A stretch of 28,053 bases of DNA from Pseudomonadota bacterium (lineage in GTDB: Bacteria > Pseudomonadota > Alphaproteobacteria > Sphingomonadales > Sphingomonadaceae): the NCBI GenBank assembly GCA_023422695.1, contig JAFAGN010000246.1:1-28053 (forward strand), in the 5' to 3' direction. Of this stretch, positions 1-9,783 are shown piece after piece (position 1 is the stretch's first letter; each line of letters begins with the position of its first letter). A program made the translations under genes and the position numbers. Below the pieces are notes generated by a model. That model had not been told where the DNA came from. It did no database searches and saw only the letters and a program-made list of their open reading frames with translations.

Positions 1-2293
1 GCCTGCGCCCACCCCGGCGCCGCCAGCGGCGCCCGCCCCAACGCCAACGCCGGTGCCGACGCCAACCCCGGCTCCCACGCCGACCCCGACGCCGCCGCCA
101 ACGGGCAATTTCAACACCCCCGAAACGCGGCGGTCGGATGGGGTGAATTTCCACGGCGCGATCACCGCCTATCAGGCGGGGGCGAGCGGGCAGGGGATAT
201 TGGCGGGCGTCATCGACGATGGCATCGACGAAGACAGCCCGGAGTTTGCGGGACGGATATCGTCCTTCTCTGCCGACCTCGCCGGATCCCGCGGCATCAA
301 TGGCGAGGGCAGCCACGGGACCAATGTCGCGCAGATTCTGCTCGGGGCGAAAAACGACGCGGGCACGATGGGCATCGCGTACAACGCCAATCTGCTGGTG
401 CTGCGCGCCGACCGGCCGGGCAGCTGCGCGACCGAGGATCCCGCCAACGACGAAAGCGGCTGCCAGTTTCCCGAAAGCGCGATCGCCGCGGGCCTCGACC
501 GCGCGATCAGCGCGGGCGCGCGGGTGGTCAATATCTCGCTGGGTGGTGACGATCCGCCCGGCGCAACGCTGCGCGGCGCGGTTCAGCGCGCCACCGCGGC
601 GGGGATCATCATCATCCTGTCGGCGGGGAACGAGGGCGACACCACTGCGGGCGGCAATGATCCCAACAACCCCGAACCCTTTGCCCAAGGGATGCGCGAC
701 GCTGGCGGTGGCCTGGTGATCATCGCCGGTTCGGTCGATGAAAATGGCGTGAGCTCGGACTTCAGCAATCGCGCCGGAACCTACGCCGGATCCTATCTGG
801 CGGCGCTCGGTGAGGATGTCTGCTGCACCTACAAGGACGGGGTGATCGAGACCGAGGGCAATTTTGTCTTTGTCATCAGCGGCACCAGCTTTGCCGCGCC
901 GCAAATCGCGGGCGCGGTCGCGCTGCTGGCGCAGGCGTTTCCGAACCTGTCGAGCCAGCAGATCGTGCAATTGCTCTATCAATCGGCACGCGACGCCGGG
1001 GCGGTCGGCGACGACGGCGTGTACGGCCAGGGGATTCTCGACATCGCGCGCGCGTTTCAGCCGATGGGGGCAACGACGCTCGCGGGGACTGCGACCGCGG
1101 TCGATCTGGGCAGCGCGCTCGGTATCCTCGGTGGGCCGATGGGCGATGCCGGATCGGCGGGCGCGGGGTCGACGGTCGGGCTGGTCGCCGACGGCTTTGG
1201 GCGCGCCTTCAGCGTCGATTTTGGCCAGTCGCTGGCGCCGCGACGCCCCGACTTCAAACTGTCGGGTGCGATCGGCGGGCTGATCCGCCAGCAGAGCGCC
1301 GCCTCGCGGTCGACGGCGCTGTCGCTCGTCACCGCGCCGGGAATGGGCGCTGGCGACGCCTTGGCAGGGCTGTCGTTTCACGACGCGCGTGCGGCGCGCG
1401 CGCTGGCGGCGTCGATGGTCACGCGCCTCGACGCGCGGACACGGATCGGTTTCGCTGCGGGACGCGGAACCGGCGGCTTGGTCGCGGGCGAACGCGGTGA
1501 CAGCGGCCATGCGATGCTGATCGGCGATAGCGCGCACGACGGCGTCGGCTTTGCCGCCAGCCCGGGCATCGGATCGATGATCCGGCATAATATAACATAT
1601 AATCAATATGTTACAATACATATGGAAGATGGCCGGGTCGCGGGATCGCGGTGGCAGGACGATCCGTTGCTGCGCTATCGTTCGGGCCGCGACAGCCGAT
1701 ACCAGCGGCTGGGCGCCGCATGGGATGGCCGCTTCGGTGCGGTCCGCGCAGCAATCGGCGCCAGCTGGCTGCGCGAATCGGACAGCCTGCTCGGCGCGCG
1801 GCTGGGTCCGGTGTTCGGCGCCAGCGGCGCGATCAGCCTGGTCGGCGACGCCAGCCTGGGAGTCGACCTGGCGGGCGGCTGGCGCCTGGCGGGCGCGTGG
1901 CGTCAGATGCGGACGCGCCCCGATCGTGCCGGTCTGGTCGCGGGCGGCGCCTTGTGGTCGTCGGCCTTCTCGTTCGACGTCGCCAAGGCGGGCTTGCTCA
2001 GTCCCGGCGACCGCGCCGCGCTCCGCTTTGCCCAGCCGCTGCGCGTCGCGCGCGGCGGTATCGACCTGCTACTGCCGGTGGCGCATGATTATGCCAGCGG
2101 GCGCACCGATTTCGGCCGCCGCACCTATAATCTCGCACCGACGGGCCGCGAACTGGTGGTTGAGGCGAGCTACGCGCTGTCGCTGCTGGGCGGCGATCTG
2201 ATCGCCAACACATGGTGGCGGCAGGATCCCGGCCATATCGCGGCGATGCCCGACGACAAGGGTGCGGCGCTGCGCTTTACGCTCGGCTTCTGA
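1..2293 (+). CDS. S8 (subtilisin-like) serine protease with outer-membrane-type C-terminal domain, 5' partial
   Basis: The frame is open from base 2 with no stop, so the true start and probable signal peptide lie upstream; the GTG at 53 is only an internal codon. Residues below count from that GTG. The visible N-terminus is a Pro/Thr/Ala linker, a usual spacer after an exported or lipidated N-terminus. The catalytic triad of family S8 is present: Asp55 in VIDDG, His88 in GSHGTNVA, and Ser279 in SGTSFAAP, with the oxyanion Asn193 in AGNEG. The region after about residue 340 is Gly/Ala-rich with alternating hydrophobic segments and ends in Phe (TLGF), as autotransporter beta-domains do. I infer a surface-anchored or self-exported protease; its substrate is unknown. 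An AT-rich stretch at 1588-1625 is unlike the rest of the gene. The amidohydrolase gene follows 42 nt downstream. Confidence 0.85.
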   Translation, partial: PAPTPAPPAAPAPTPTPVPTPTPAPTPTPTPPPTGNFNTPETRRSDGVNFHGAITAYQAGASGQGILAGVIDDGIDEDSPEFAGRISSFSADLAGSRGINGEGSHGTNVAQILLGAKNDAGTMGIAYNANLLVLRADRPGSCATEDPANDESGCQFPESAIAAGLDRAISAGARVVNISLGGDDPPGATLRGAVQRATAAGIIIILSAGNEGDTTAGGNDPNNPEPFAQGMRDAGGGLVIIAGSVDENGVSSDFSNRAGTYAGSYLAALGEDVCCTYKDGVIETEGNFVFVISGTSFAAPQIAGAVALLAQAFPNLSSQQIVQLLYQSARDAGAVGDDGVYGQGILDIARAFQPMGATTLAGTATAVDLGSALGILGGPMGDAGSAGAGSTVGLVADGFGRAFSVDFGQSLAPRRPDFKLSGAIGGLIRQQSAASRSTALSLVTAPGMGAGDALAGLSFHDARAARALAASMVTRLDARTRIGFAAGRGTGGLVAGERGDSGHAMLIGDSAHDGVGFAASPGIGSMIRHNITYNQYVTIHMEDGRVAGSRWQDDPLLRYRSGRDSRYQRLGAAWDGRFGAVRAAIGASWLRESDSLLGARLGPVFGASGAISLVGDASLGVDLAGGWRLAGAWRQMRTRPDRAGLVAGGALWSSAFSFDVAKAGLLSPGDRAALRFAQPLRVARGGIDLLLPVAHDYASGRTDFGRRTYNLAPTGRELVVEASYALSLLGGDLIANTWWRQDPGHIAAMPDDKGAALRFTLGF
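1593..1613. repeat. AT-rich perfect palindrome inside the S8 protease gene
   Basis: Arms taacatat (1593-1600) and atatgtta (1606-1613) are exact reverse complements around a 5-nt spacer. They sit in a run of about 38 nt (1588-1625) that is almost entirely A/T, inside a gene that is otherwise GC-rich. The reading frame stays open through it and uses codons such as ATA and ACA that are rare in the neighbouring genes. Confidence 0.8.
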
Positions 2294-2335
2294 TCGGCTT
2301 TAACGCATTCCATATTCAAATCAGGGGATGCCAGC

Positions 2336-3637
2336 ATGAAACCGATCCATTGTCTTCCGCTCGTTCTGCTCGGTGCCGCGCTGGCGACACCGCTCGCCGC
2401 GCAGGCGCCCGCGCGCACCGTGATTCACGCCGGGCAATTGCTCGCCGAACCCGGCAAGCCGGTGCGCGGCGCGTCGACGATTATCGTCGAGAACGGGCGG
2501 ATTGTCTCGGTGACGGATGGCTATCAGCCCGCCGAACCCGGCGCGACGCTGATCGACCTCAAGGATAAATATGTCCTCCCCGGCCTGATCGACAGCCATG
2601 TCCATCTGACCAGCGATGCGGGCGGCATCGCCGGGCAGCTGGAGGATGTCACGCTCAGCCCCGCGGCACAGGCGTTCAACGCGCAGGTCAACGGGATGAA
2701 GACGCTGCGCGCGGGGTTCACCACGGTGCGCAATCTGGGCGACGGCGACGGCGCCACCCTGGCGCTGCGCGATGCGATCCTCGCGGGCAAGGTGCAGGGG
2801 CCGCGCATCGTCGATGCAGGAGCCAGCATTTCGGGCAGCGCCGGGCATATGGACGGATCGCTCGGCTACCGCGACGAGCTGCGGCCCTTCTTTGCGGGGG
2901 CGGGCAACACCTGCAACGGCGCCGACGATTGTCGCCGCGCGGTGCGGCTCCAGATCGGGCGCGGCGCCGACGTCATCAAATTCGCCTCGACCGGCGGGGT
3001 CAACAGCCGCATCGGTGCGGGGCTGGGCAAACAGATGTTCGACGATGAAGCGCAGGCGATCGTCGAAACCGCGCAGCTGTTCGGCAAGAAGGTCGCGGTC
3101 CACGCGCATGGCGCCGACGGCATCCGCCTCGCGCTGACCGCGGGCGCCGATTCGATCGAACATGGCACGATCCTCGACGAAGCGACGATCAGCCAGTGGG
3201 CGAAATCGAAAACCTATTATGTCCCGACGCTGTCGACGGTGAACGGGTATAAGGAACGCATCGCCGCCAACGCCGCGGCGTATGAACCCGACGTGCTGGC
3301 CAAGATCCAGTGGCGCATCTCGATCACCGGCAAAAGCCTCGAACAGCTCGTCCCGCGTGGGGTGAAGATCGCCTTCGGCACCGATGCCGGGGTGTCGAAG
3401 CACGGCCGCAACGGCGACGAGTTCGAACTGATGGTCCAGCACGGCATGACCCCGGTCGCGGCGCTGAAAGCGGCGACGGTCAACGCCGCCGACCTGCTCG
3501 GCCTCTCGAACGAGATCGGCACGATCGCACCGGGCAAGAGCGCCGACATCATCGCGGTCGCCAGCGACCCGATCGCCGACGTGCGCGTGCTGAAAAAAGT
3601 CGATTTCGTGATGGCGCGGGGGCTGGTGGTCGATTGA
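2336..3637 (+). CDS. Exported metal-dependent amidohydrolase (imidazolonepropionase/prolidase-like)
   Basis: This 433-residue protein belongs to the amidohydrolase superfamily, which hydrolyses amide or ester bonds with one or two metal ions in a TIM barrel. The N-terminus looks like a Sec signal peptide (hydrophobic residues 6-20, then AAQA near 21-24), so it probably acts in the periplasm. Metal-ligand motifs appear in family order: HVH (88-90), Lys215 in VIKFASTGG as the likely carboxylated bridging lysine, His256 in VHAHG, His276 in SIEHGT, and Asp350 in FGTDAG. The C-terminal GTIAPGKSADIIAV is the usual small beta-sandwich strand of this group. The ATG at 2336 follows an agggg ribosome-binding site. 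Relatives are often annotated as Xaa-Pro dipeptidase-like, but substrate cannot be assigned from sequence. It lies 42 nt behind the protease gene, so co-transcription is possible. Confidence 0.85.
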   Translation: MKPIHCLPLVLLGAALATPLAAQAPARTVIHAGQLLAEPGKPVRGASTIIVENGRIVSVTDGYQPAEPGATLIDLKDKYVLPGLIDSHVHLTSDAGGIAGQLEDVTLSPAAQAFNAQVNGMKTLRAGFTTVRNLGDGDGATLALRDAILAGKVQGPRIVDAGASISGSAGHMDGSLGYRDELRPFFAGAGNTCNGADDCRRAVRLQIGRGADVIKFASTGGVNSRIGAGLGKQMFDDEAQAIVETAQLFGKKVAVHAHGADGIRLALTAGADSIEHGTILDEATISQWAKSKTYYVPTLSTVNGYKERIAANAAAYEPDVLAKIQWRISITGKSLEQLVPRGVKIAFGTDAGVSKHGRNGDEFELMVQHGMTPVAALKAATVNAADLLGLSNEIGTIAPGKSADIIAVASDPIADVRVLKKVDFVMARGLVVD

Positions 3638-3645
3638 TCACGCCA

Positions 3646-3793
3646 GATCCTCCCCATCGCGAAGCGTTGGGGAGGGGGACCGCCGCGAAGCGGTGGTGGA
3701 GGGGTCTGGCCTTGCACCGACCTCTGACGGCGTCGACCCCTCCGTCAGCCCTGCGGGCTGCCACCTCCCCATCGCTGCGCGACAGGGAGGATC
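3646..3793. repeat. Nested palindromic intergenic element, copy A
   Basis: This 148-bp element is bounded by perfect 9-bp inverted ends, gatcctccc and gggaggatc. Inside are a ctcccc/ggggag stem, an accgc/gcggt hairpin, a ggaggggtc/gacccctcc pair, and a cagcc/ggctg hairpin. A related copy in the same orientation lies at 26860-26995, with stem bases changed in a compensatory way. It fills almost the whole gap between two convergent genes, where its hairpins could also end transcription from both sides. Confidence 0.85.
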
Positions 3794-3795
3794 GC

Positions 3796-4296
3796 CTAAT
3801 CCGCCACACCTGCGCGCAATTCCAGCCAAGGCGCCAGCTTGGCCGCAAAACCGATCGTATTCGCAGCGCTACTTGATGGCAGATCGATGAGGGCGATGTT
3901 GCCCAGCCGCGGCAATTGCCGCCGTCCGATCGCTGCGGCCTTGCCGCCGTTAAACGCGATCATCCGCAGATCGGGCAAGGTCGCGATCAGCGCCGCCAAA
4001 TCGTGCGGATCGGCGTCGCGGATGTCCGAATCGCTGCTGCTGCCCCGCTCGGCGGTACGGATCACGTCCCACAGGCCGATCTTCGCGGCGCGCAGTCGGG
4101 CCAGCCGGTCGTCGTAAGGCATCGTTGCCAGCGGTTCGTCGATCACCGCGCCGACCAGCCGCCAGAACTGGTTGGTTGGATGCGCATAATATTGGCGCTC
4201 GGCGAGCGAGCGTGCGCCGGGCAGGCTGCCGAGGATCAGCAGCCGCGTGTCGGGGGCGACGTGGGGCGCAAAGCTGGCGTGACGAACCGCGGACAT
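3796..4296 (-). CDS. DNA-deoxyinosine glycosylase (uracil-DNA glycosylase superfamily, family 6 type)
   Basis: The 166-residue product matches the deoxyinosine/hypoxanthine-DNA glycosylase branch of the UDG superfamily, which removes deaminated adenine to start base-excision repair. Motif 1 is visible as LILGSLPGARS (about 20-30), followed by YYAHPTNQFW (37-45). The Asn at 42 occupies the position reported as catalytically important in family 6 enzymes. GLWDVIRTAERGSSSDSDI in the middle and MIAFNGGKAA near residue 120 match the conserved strands and the distal motif. Length is normal for this single-domain family. It is convergent with the amidohydrolase gene and divergent from the ribosomal cluster. 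The ATG at 4296 has only a weak ribosome-binding site. A G/T-mismatch glycosylase annotation is the main alternative. Confidence 0.8.
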   Translation of the reverse strand: MSAVRHASFAPHVAPDTRLLILGSLPGARSLAERQYYAHPTNQFWRLVGAVIDEPLATMPYDDRLARLRAAKIGLWDVIRTAERGSSSDSDIRDADPHDLAALIATLPDLRMIAFNGGKAAAIGRRQLPRLGNIALIDLPSSSAANTIGFAAKLAPWLELRAGVAD

Positions 4297-4603
4297 TGCC
4301 GACCGATAGCGGGGTCCGATCGGCGCAACAATCTTGCTGGCCCCTTGACCCTTCAGGGAATCGCCGCTAGGGGCCGCGTCGATCGAAAGTGGCGCTTAAC
4401 CGCCGCATTCGGTTACAACAGCGCTGAACATTGCTGGCGCGGATGGAGCCTCCGGACGATCAATTGCGATTGGCCGGGGTCTTTTGCTGTTACAAGGTTG
4501 CCCGTTTTTCGCGGTTTTCTGCGAAGTTTCGGGTCGATGCTTCATCCACCGCGGTACAGTAACCGTTCGCCTTGATGGGCGGACATTTAAAGGTGAAGCA
4601 TTC
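4297..4603. other. Gap between glycosylase gene and rpsL: promoter and long leader
   Basis: No convincing gene is present in these 307 nt. They hold a sigma-70-like promoter on the + strand (4345-4373) that would give rpsL a leader of roughly 225 nt. Near the end is a short cgcc/ggcg hairpin. A purine-rich aaaggtgaag lies just before the rpsL ATG. Reading frames that run through here are extensions of rpsL or antisense shadows. Confidence 0.6.
4345..4373 (+). promoter_or_regulatory. Candidate promoter of the str operon
   Basis: TTGACC (4345-4350), a 17-nt spacer, and TAGGGG preceded by GC (4368-4373) fit the alphaproteobacterial housekeeping pattern TTGAC/GCTA, in which the -10 box is poorly conserved. 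It points toward rpsL and is the best match in the gap. Other weak candidates, such as tacaag at 4491, lack a matching -35 box. Confidence 0.5.
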
Positions 4604-4975
4604 ATGCCCACGATCAACCAGCTGGTCCGCAAGGGCCGGACTCCCCAGAAGGTGAAGTCCAAGGTCCCGGCGATGGACGCAAACCCGCAAAAGCGCGGCG
4701 TTTGCACCCGTGTCTATACGACGACCCCGAAAAAGCCGAACTCGGCGCTCCGCAAGGTTGCGAAGGTCCGCCTGACCAACCAGCGCGAAGTCATCACCTA
4801 CATCCCCGGCGAAGGCCACAACCTCCAGGAACACAGCGTTGTGCTGATCCGCGGCGGCCGTGTCCGCGATCTTCCCGGTGTGCGTTACCACGTCCTGCGC
4901 GGCGTGCTCGATACGCAGGGCGTGAAGGACCGCAAGCAGAGCCGTTCGAAGTACGGCGCGAAGCGTCCGAAGTAA
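4604..4975 (+). CDS. rpsL: 30S ribosomal protein S12
   Basis: S12 lines the decoding centre and controls translational accuracy. The 123-residue sequence aligns with E. coli S12 without gaps across the conserved core. The loop TPKKPNSALRK keeps Lys43, and GEGHNLQEHS is intact. Asp89, the residue methylthiolated by RimO in other bacteria, is present. Residue 88, Lys in E. coli, is Arg here (codon CGC at 4865-4867), a substitution known to give streptomycin resistance elsewhere. An in-frame upstream start exists, but MPTINQLVRK is the family N-terminus and has the ribosome-binding site aaaggtgaag. It is the first gene of rpsL-rpsG-fusA-tuf. Confidence 0.98.
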   Translation: MPTINQLVRKGRTPQKVKSKVPAMDANPQKRGVCTRVYTTTPKKPNSALRKVAKVRLTNQREVITYIPGEGHNLQEHSVVLIRGGRVRDLPGVRYHVLRGVLDTQGVKDRKQSRSKYGAKRPK

Positions 4976-5047
4976 GGACCGCTTTTTCGGCTATTTGATC
5001 ATCCCGAGCTGCCCACGCGCCGGGATGCTGTTGTAAAGGAATACCCT

Positions 5048-5518
5048 ATGGCTCGTCGTCGTCGTCCTGAACGCCGCGAAATCCTGCCCGATCCCCGTTT
5101 CGGTGATACGGTGCTGTCGAAATTCATGAACAGCGTCATGCTGGACGGGAAAAAGTCGGTTGCCGAAAGCATCGTTTACGGTGCGCTGGAATCGGTCGAA
5201 GCCCGTGCCAAGAAGGAACCGCTCGGCGTGTTCCACGAAGCGCTGGCGAACATCCGCCCGAACATCGAAGTCCGCAGCCGCCGCGTCGGCGGTGCGACCT
5301 ATCAGGTTCCCGTCGAAGTCCGCCCCGATCGTGCGCAGGCGCTCGCGATCCGCTGGCTGATCACCGCCGCGCGCAACCGCAGCGAAACCACGATGGCCGC
5401 GCGTCTGTCGGGCGAATTGCTCGACGCGTCGAACAACCGCGGCAACGCGGTGAAGAAGCGCGAAGACACGCACCGTATGGCCGAAGCGAACCGCGCGTTC
5501 AGCCACTACCGCTGGTAA
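5048..5518 (+). CDS. rpsG: 30S ribosomal protein S7
   Basis: S7 binds the 3' major domain of 16S rRNA, nucleates assembly of the small-subunit head, and contacts E-site tRNA. The 156-residue length is the common bacterial form. The N-terminus MARRRRPERREILPDPRFGD and the segment GGATYQVPVEVRP are diagnostic, and the C-terminus KREDTHRMAEANRAFSHYRW is complete. It starts 72 nt after rpsL behind taaaggaat. In E. coli S7 represses its own operon by binding the rpsL-rpsG spacer; the spacer here contains an atcccg/cgggat stem, but equivalence is not shown. Confidence 0.98.
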   Translation: MARRRRPERREILPDPRFGDTVLSKFMNSVMLDGKKSVAESIVYGALESVEARAKKEPLGVFHEALANIRPNIEVRSRRVGGATYQVPVEVRPDRAQALAIRWLITAARNRSETTMAARLSGELLDASNNRGNAVKKREDTHRMAEANRAFSHYRW

Positions 5519-5526
5519 TTCGGCGA

Positions 5527-5603
5527 ACGCCCCTGCTGGACGGTGGGGGCGTCTCGCAATCGTAACAATCGTTCCTATATCGGGGGCGGCTTCAAACGCC
5601 GCC
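5527..5603 (+). promoter_or_regulatory. Two hairpins in the rpsG-fusA spacer
   Basis: The first pairs acgcccc (5527-5533) with ggggcgt (5546-5552). The second pairs ggcggc (5585-5590) with gccgcc (5598-5603), 22 nt before the fusA start. Neither is followed by a T-run, so they look like mRNA processing, stability or translational elements rather than terminators. Confidence 0.45.
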
Positions 5604-5625
5604 TCCCACATCCAAGGAAAAGACC

Positions 5626-7719
<2,094 letters not shown>

Positions 7720-7726
7720 TGCTCTG

Positions 7727-7752
7727 GCCGTGCGGGGGTTGCCTCGCACGGC
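7727..7752 (+). promoter_or_regulatory. Hairpin in the fusA-tuf spacer
   Basis: Arms gccgtgcg and cgcacggc pair perfectly over 8 bp, starting 7 nt after the fusA stop. No U-tract follows. The likely role is partial attenuation or processing between fusA and tuf, which must be made at very different levels. Confidence 0.5.
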
Positions 7753-7836
7753 AAGACACTCTAAGGGCGGCGCCTGATTCAGCAGGCTCGTCCAGGACTG
7801 ATCAACGCAAACATTGAACAAGAAGGTTATACCATC

Positions 7837-9030
<1,194 letters not shown>

Positions 9031-9040
9031 TATAGGGCCG

Positions 9041-9076
9041 CGAGCCGCCTGATTCGGTAACGATTCGGGCGGCTCG
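9041..9076 (+). terminator. Possible terminator or attenuator after tuf
   Basis: cgagccgcc (9041-9049) pairs perfectly with ggcggctcg (9068-9076), starting 11 nt after the tuf stop. The following sequence (tagcttaaagatttt) is AT-rich but has no immediate U-run, so termination is probably incomplete. It marks the border between str and S10 operons. Confidence 0.45.
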
Positions 9077-9092
9077 TAGCTTAAAGATTTTG

Positions 9093-9133
9093 ATGGCCGA
9101 TCCGGCTTCCATGTGGAGGTCGGAGCAGGCCAT
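9093..9133 (+). promoter_or_regulatory. Stem-loop in the rpsJ leader
   Basis: An outer 6-bp stem, atggcc (9093-9098) with ggccat (9128-9133), encloses an inner stem, tccggcttcc (9101-9110) with ggaggtcgga (9115-9124), closed by the loop atgt and using two G-U pairs. It lies 44 nt before rpsJ, where E. coli has its L4-responsive S10 leader. No sequence homology to that leader is claimed. Confidence 0.5.
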
Positions 9134-9177
9134 TTCGGCTCTTTCGCATCGTCAGACGGGATTCGACTGGAACAGTC

Positions 9178-9489
9178 ATGGAAACGCAGAATATTCGCAT
9201 TCGCCTGAAGGCCTTTGATCACCGCGTGCTCGATCAGGCCACCACCGACATCGCCGACACGGCGCGTCGTACCGGAGCGCTTATTCGCGGCCCGATCCCG
9301 CTGCCGACGCGCATCGAGAAATTCACCGTGAACCGCGGCCCGCACATCGACAAAAAGTCGCGCGAGCAGTTCGAGGTGCGTACCCACAAGCGGCTGCTCG
9401 ACATCGTGCAGCCCACCCCGCAGACCGTCGATGCGCTGATGAAGCTCGACCTTGCAGCGGGCGTGAACGTCGAAATCAAGCTGGCCTAA
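9178..9489 (+). CDS. rpsJ: 30S ribosomal protein S10
   Basis: S10 is a 3' domain head protein that also acts as NusE in antitermination. The 103-residue length equals E. coli S10. METQNIRIRLKAFDHRVLD, then TGA-type core RTGALIRGPIPLPT, and the loop NRGPHIDKKSREQFE are diagnostic. The ATG at 9178 has a weak ribosome-binding site. A leader stem-loop precedes it. Unlike the usual tight spacing, the next gene rplC starts 294 nt later, after a highly structured gap. Confidence 0.98.
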   Translation: METQNIRIRLKAFDHRVLDQATTDIADTARRTGALIRGPIPLPTRIEKFTVNRGPHIDKKSREQFEVRTHKRLLDIVQPTPQTVDALMKLDLAAGVNVEIKLA

Positions 9490-9783
9490 GCCAGCGCAGC
9501 CCCGGCGAAGGCCGGGGTCTCTATCGGTAGCCGCTTCGGTGGCTGCATTGTCCGGAGCGATCCGGACCGACGATAGGGTGGATACCGCCGGACCTCTTCC
9601 TTGCGAAGAAATATGGTCCGGGCTGCGTCCCCCGTCTCGCCGCTCTCTTCGGAAGGCGGCACCTCAGCCCGGACGGGGCGACCATCGAAATTCCGGGCTG
9701 GGAGGGTTCGCATCGGGCTTGCCTGATGCGGTCCCACACGCCGTGCGGAATGGTCCGCCCGGCCTCTGTTGAGGAGTATGATC
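9490..9783 (+). ncRNA. Highly structured rpsJ-rplC intergenic region; candidate ribosomal-protein leader/RNA switch
   Basis: The whole gap reads as nested inverted repeats. In order: hairpin ccccggc/gccgggg (9500-9506, 9511-9517). A three-way junction follows, with outer stem ctatcg/cgatag (9521-9526, 9571-9576) around gtagcc/ggctgc (9527-9532, 9541-9546) and gtccgg/ccggac (9550-9555, 9562-9567). Four segments then compete: 1 = ccggacc (9588-9594), 2 = ggtccgggctg (9615-9625), 3 = cagcccggac (9665-9674), 4 = tccgggctg (9692-9700). 1:2 plus 3:4 excludes 2:3 (10 bp). Between 2 and 3 lies a cUUCGg-capped hairpin (9639-9660), and ccccgtc/gacgggg (9630-9636, 9672-9678) is a further alternative. 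Next come cgcatcggg/cctgatgcg (9709-9730) and a hairpin on the rplC Shine-Dalgarno (9763-9774). No U-tract follows segment 4, so translational, Rho-dependent or processing control is likelier than intrinsic termination. Ligand unknown. Confidence 0.6.
9763..9774 (+). promoter_or_regulatory. Hairpin masking the rplC ribosome-binding site
   Basis: cctc (9763-9766) pairs with gagg (9771-9774) across the loop tgtt. The gagg is part of the Shine-Dalgarno gaggag (9771-9776), which is 7 nt before the chosen rplC ATG at 9784. Only 1 nt separates it from the alternative ATG at 9778, so it decides the start. Confidence 0.5.

Noticed and set aside
4484..4603. N-terminal extension of rpsL
   Set aside because: The extra 40 residues do not belong to the S12 family, and the family start at 4604 has a good ribosome-binding site.
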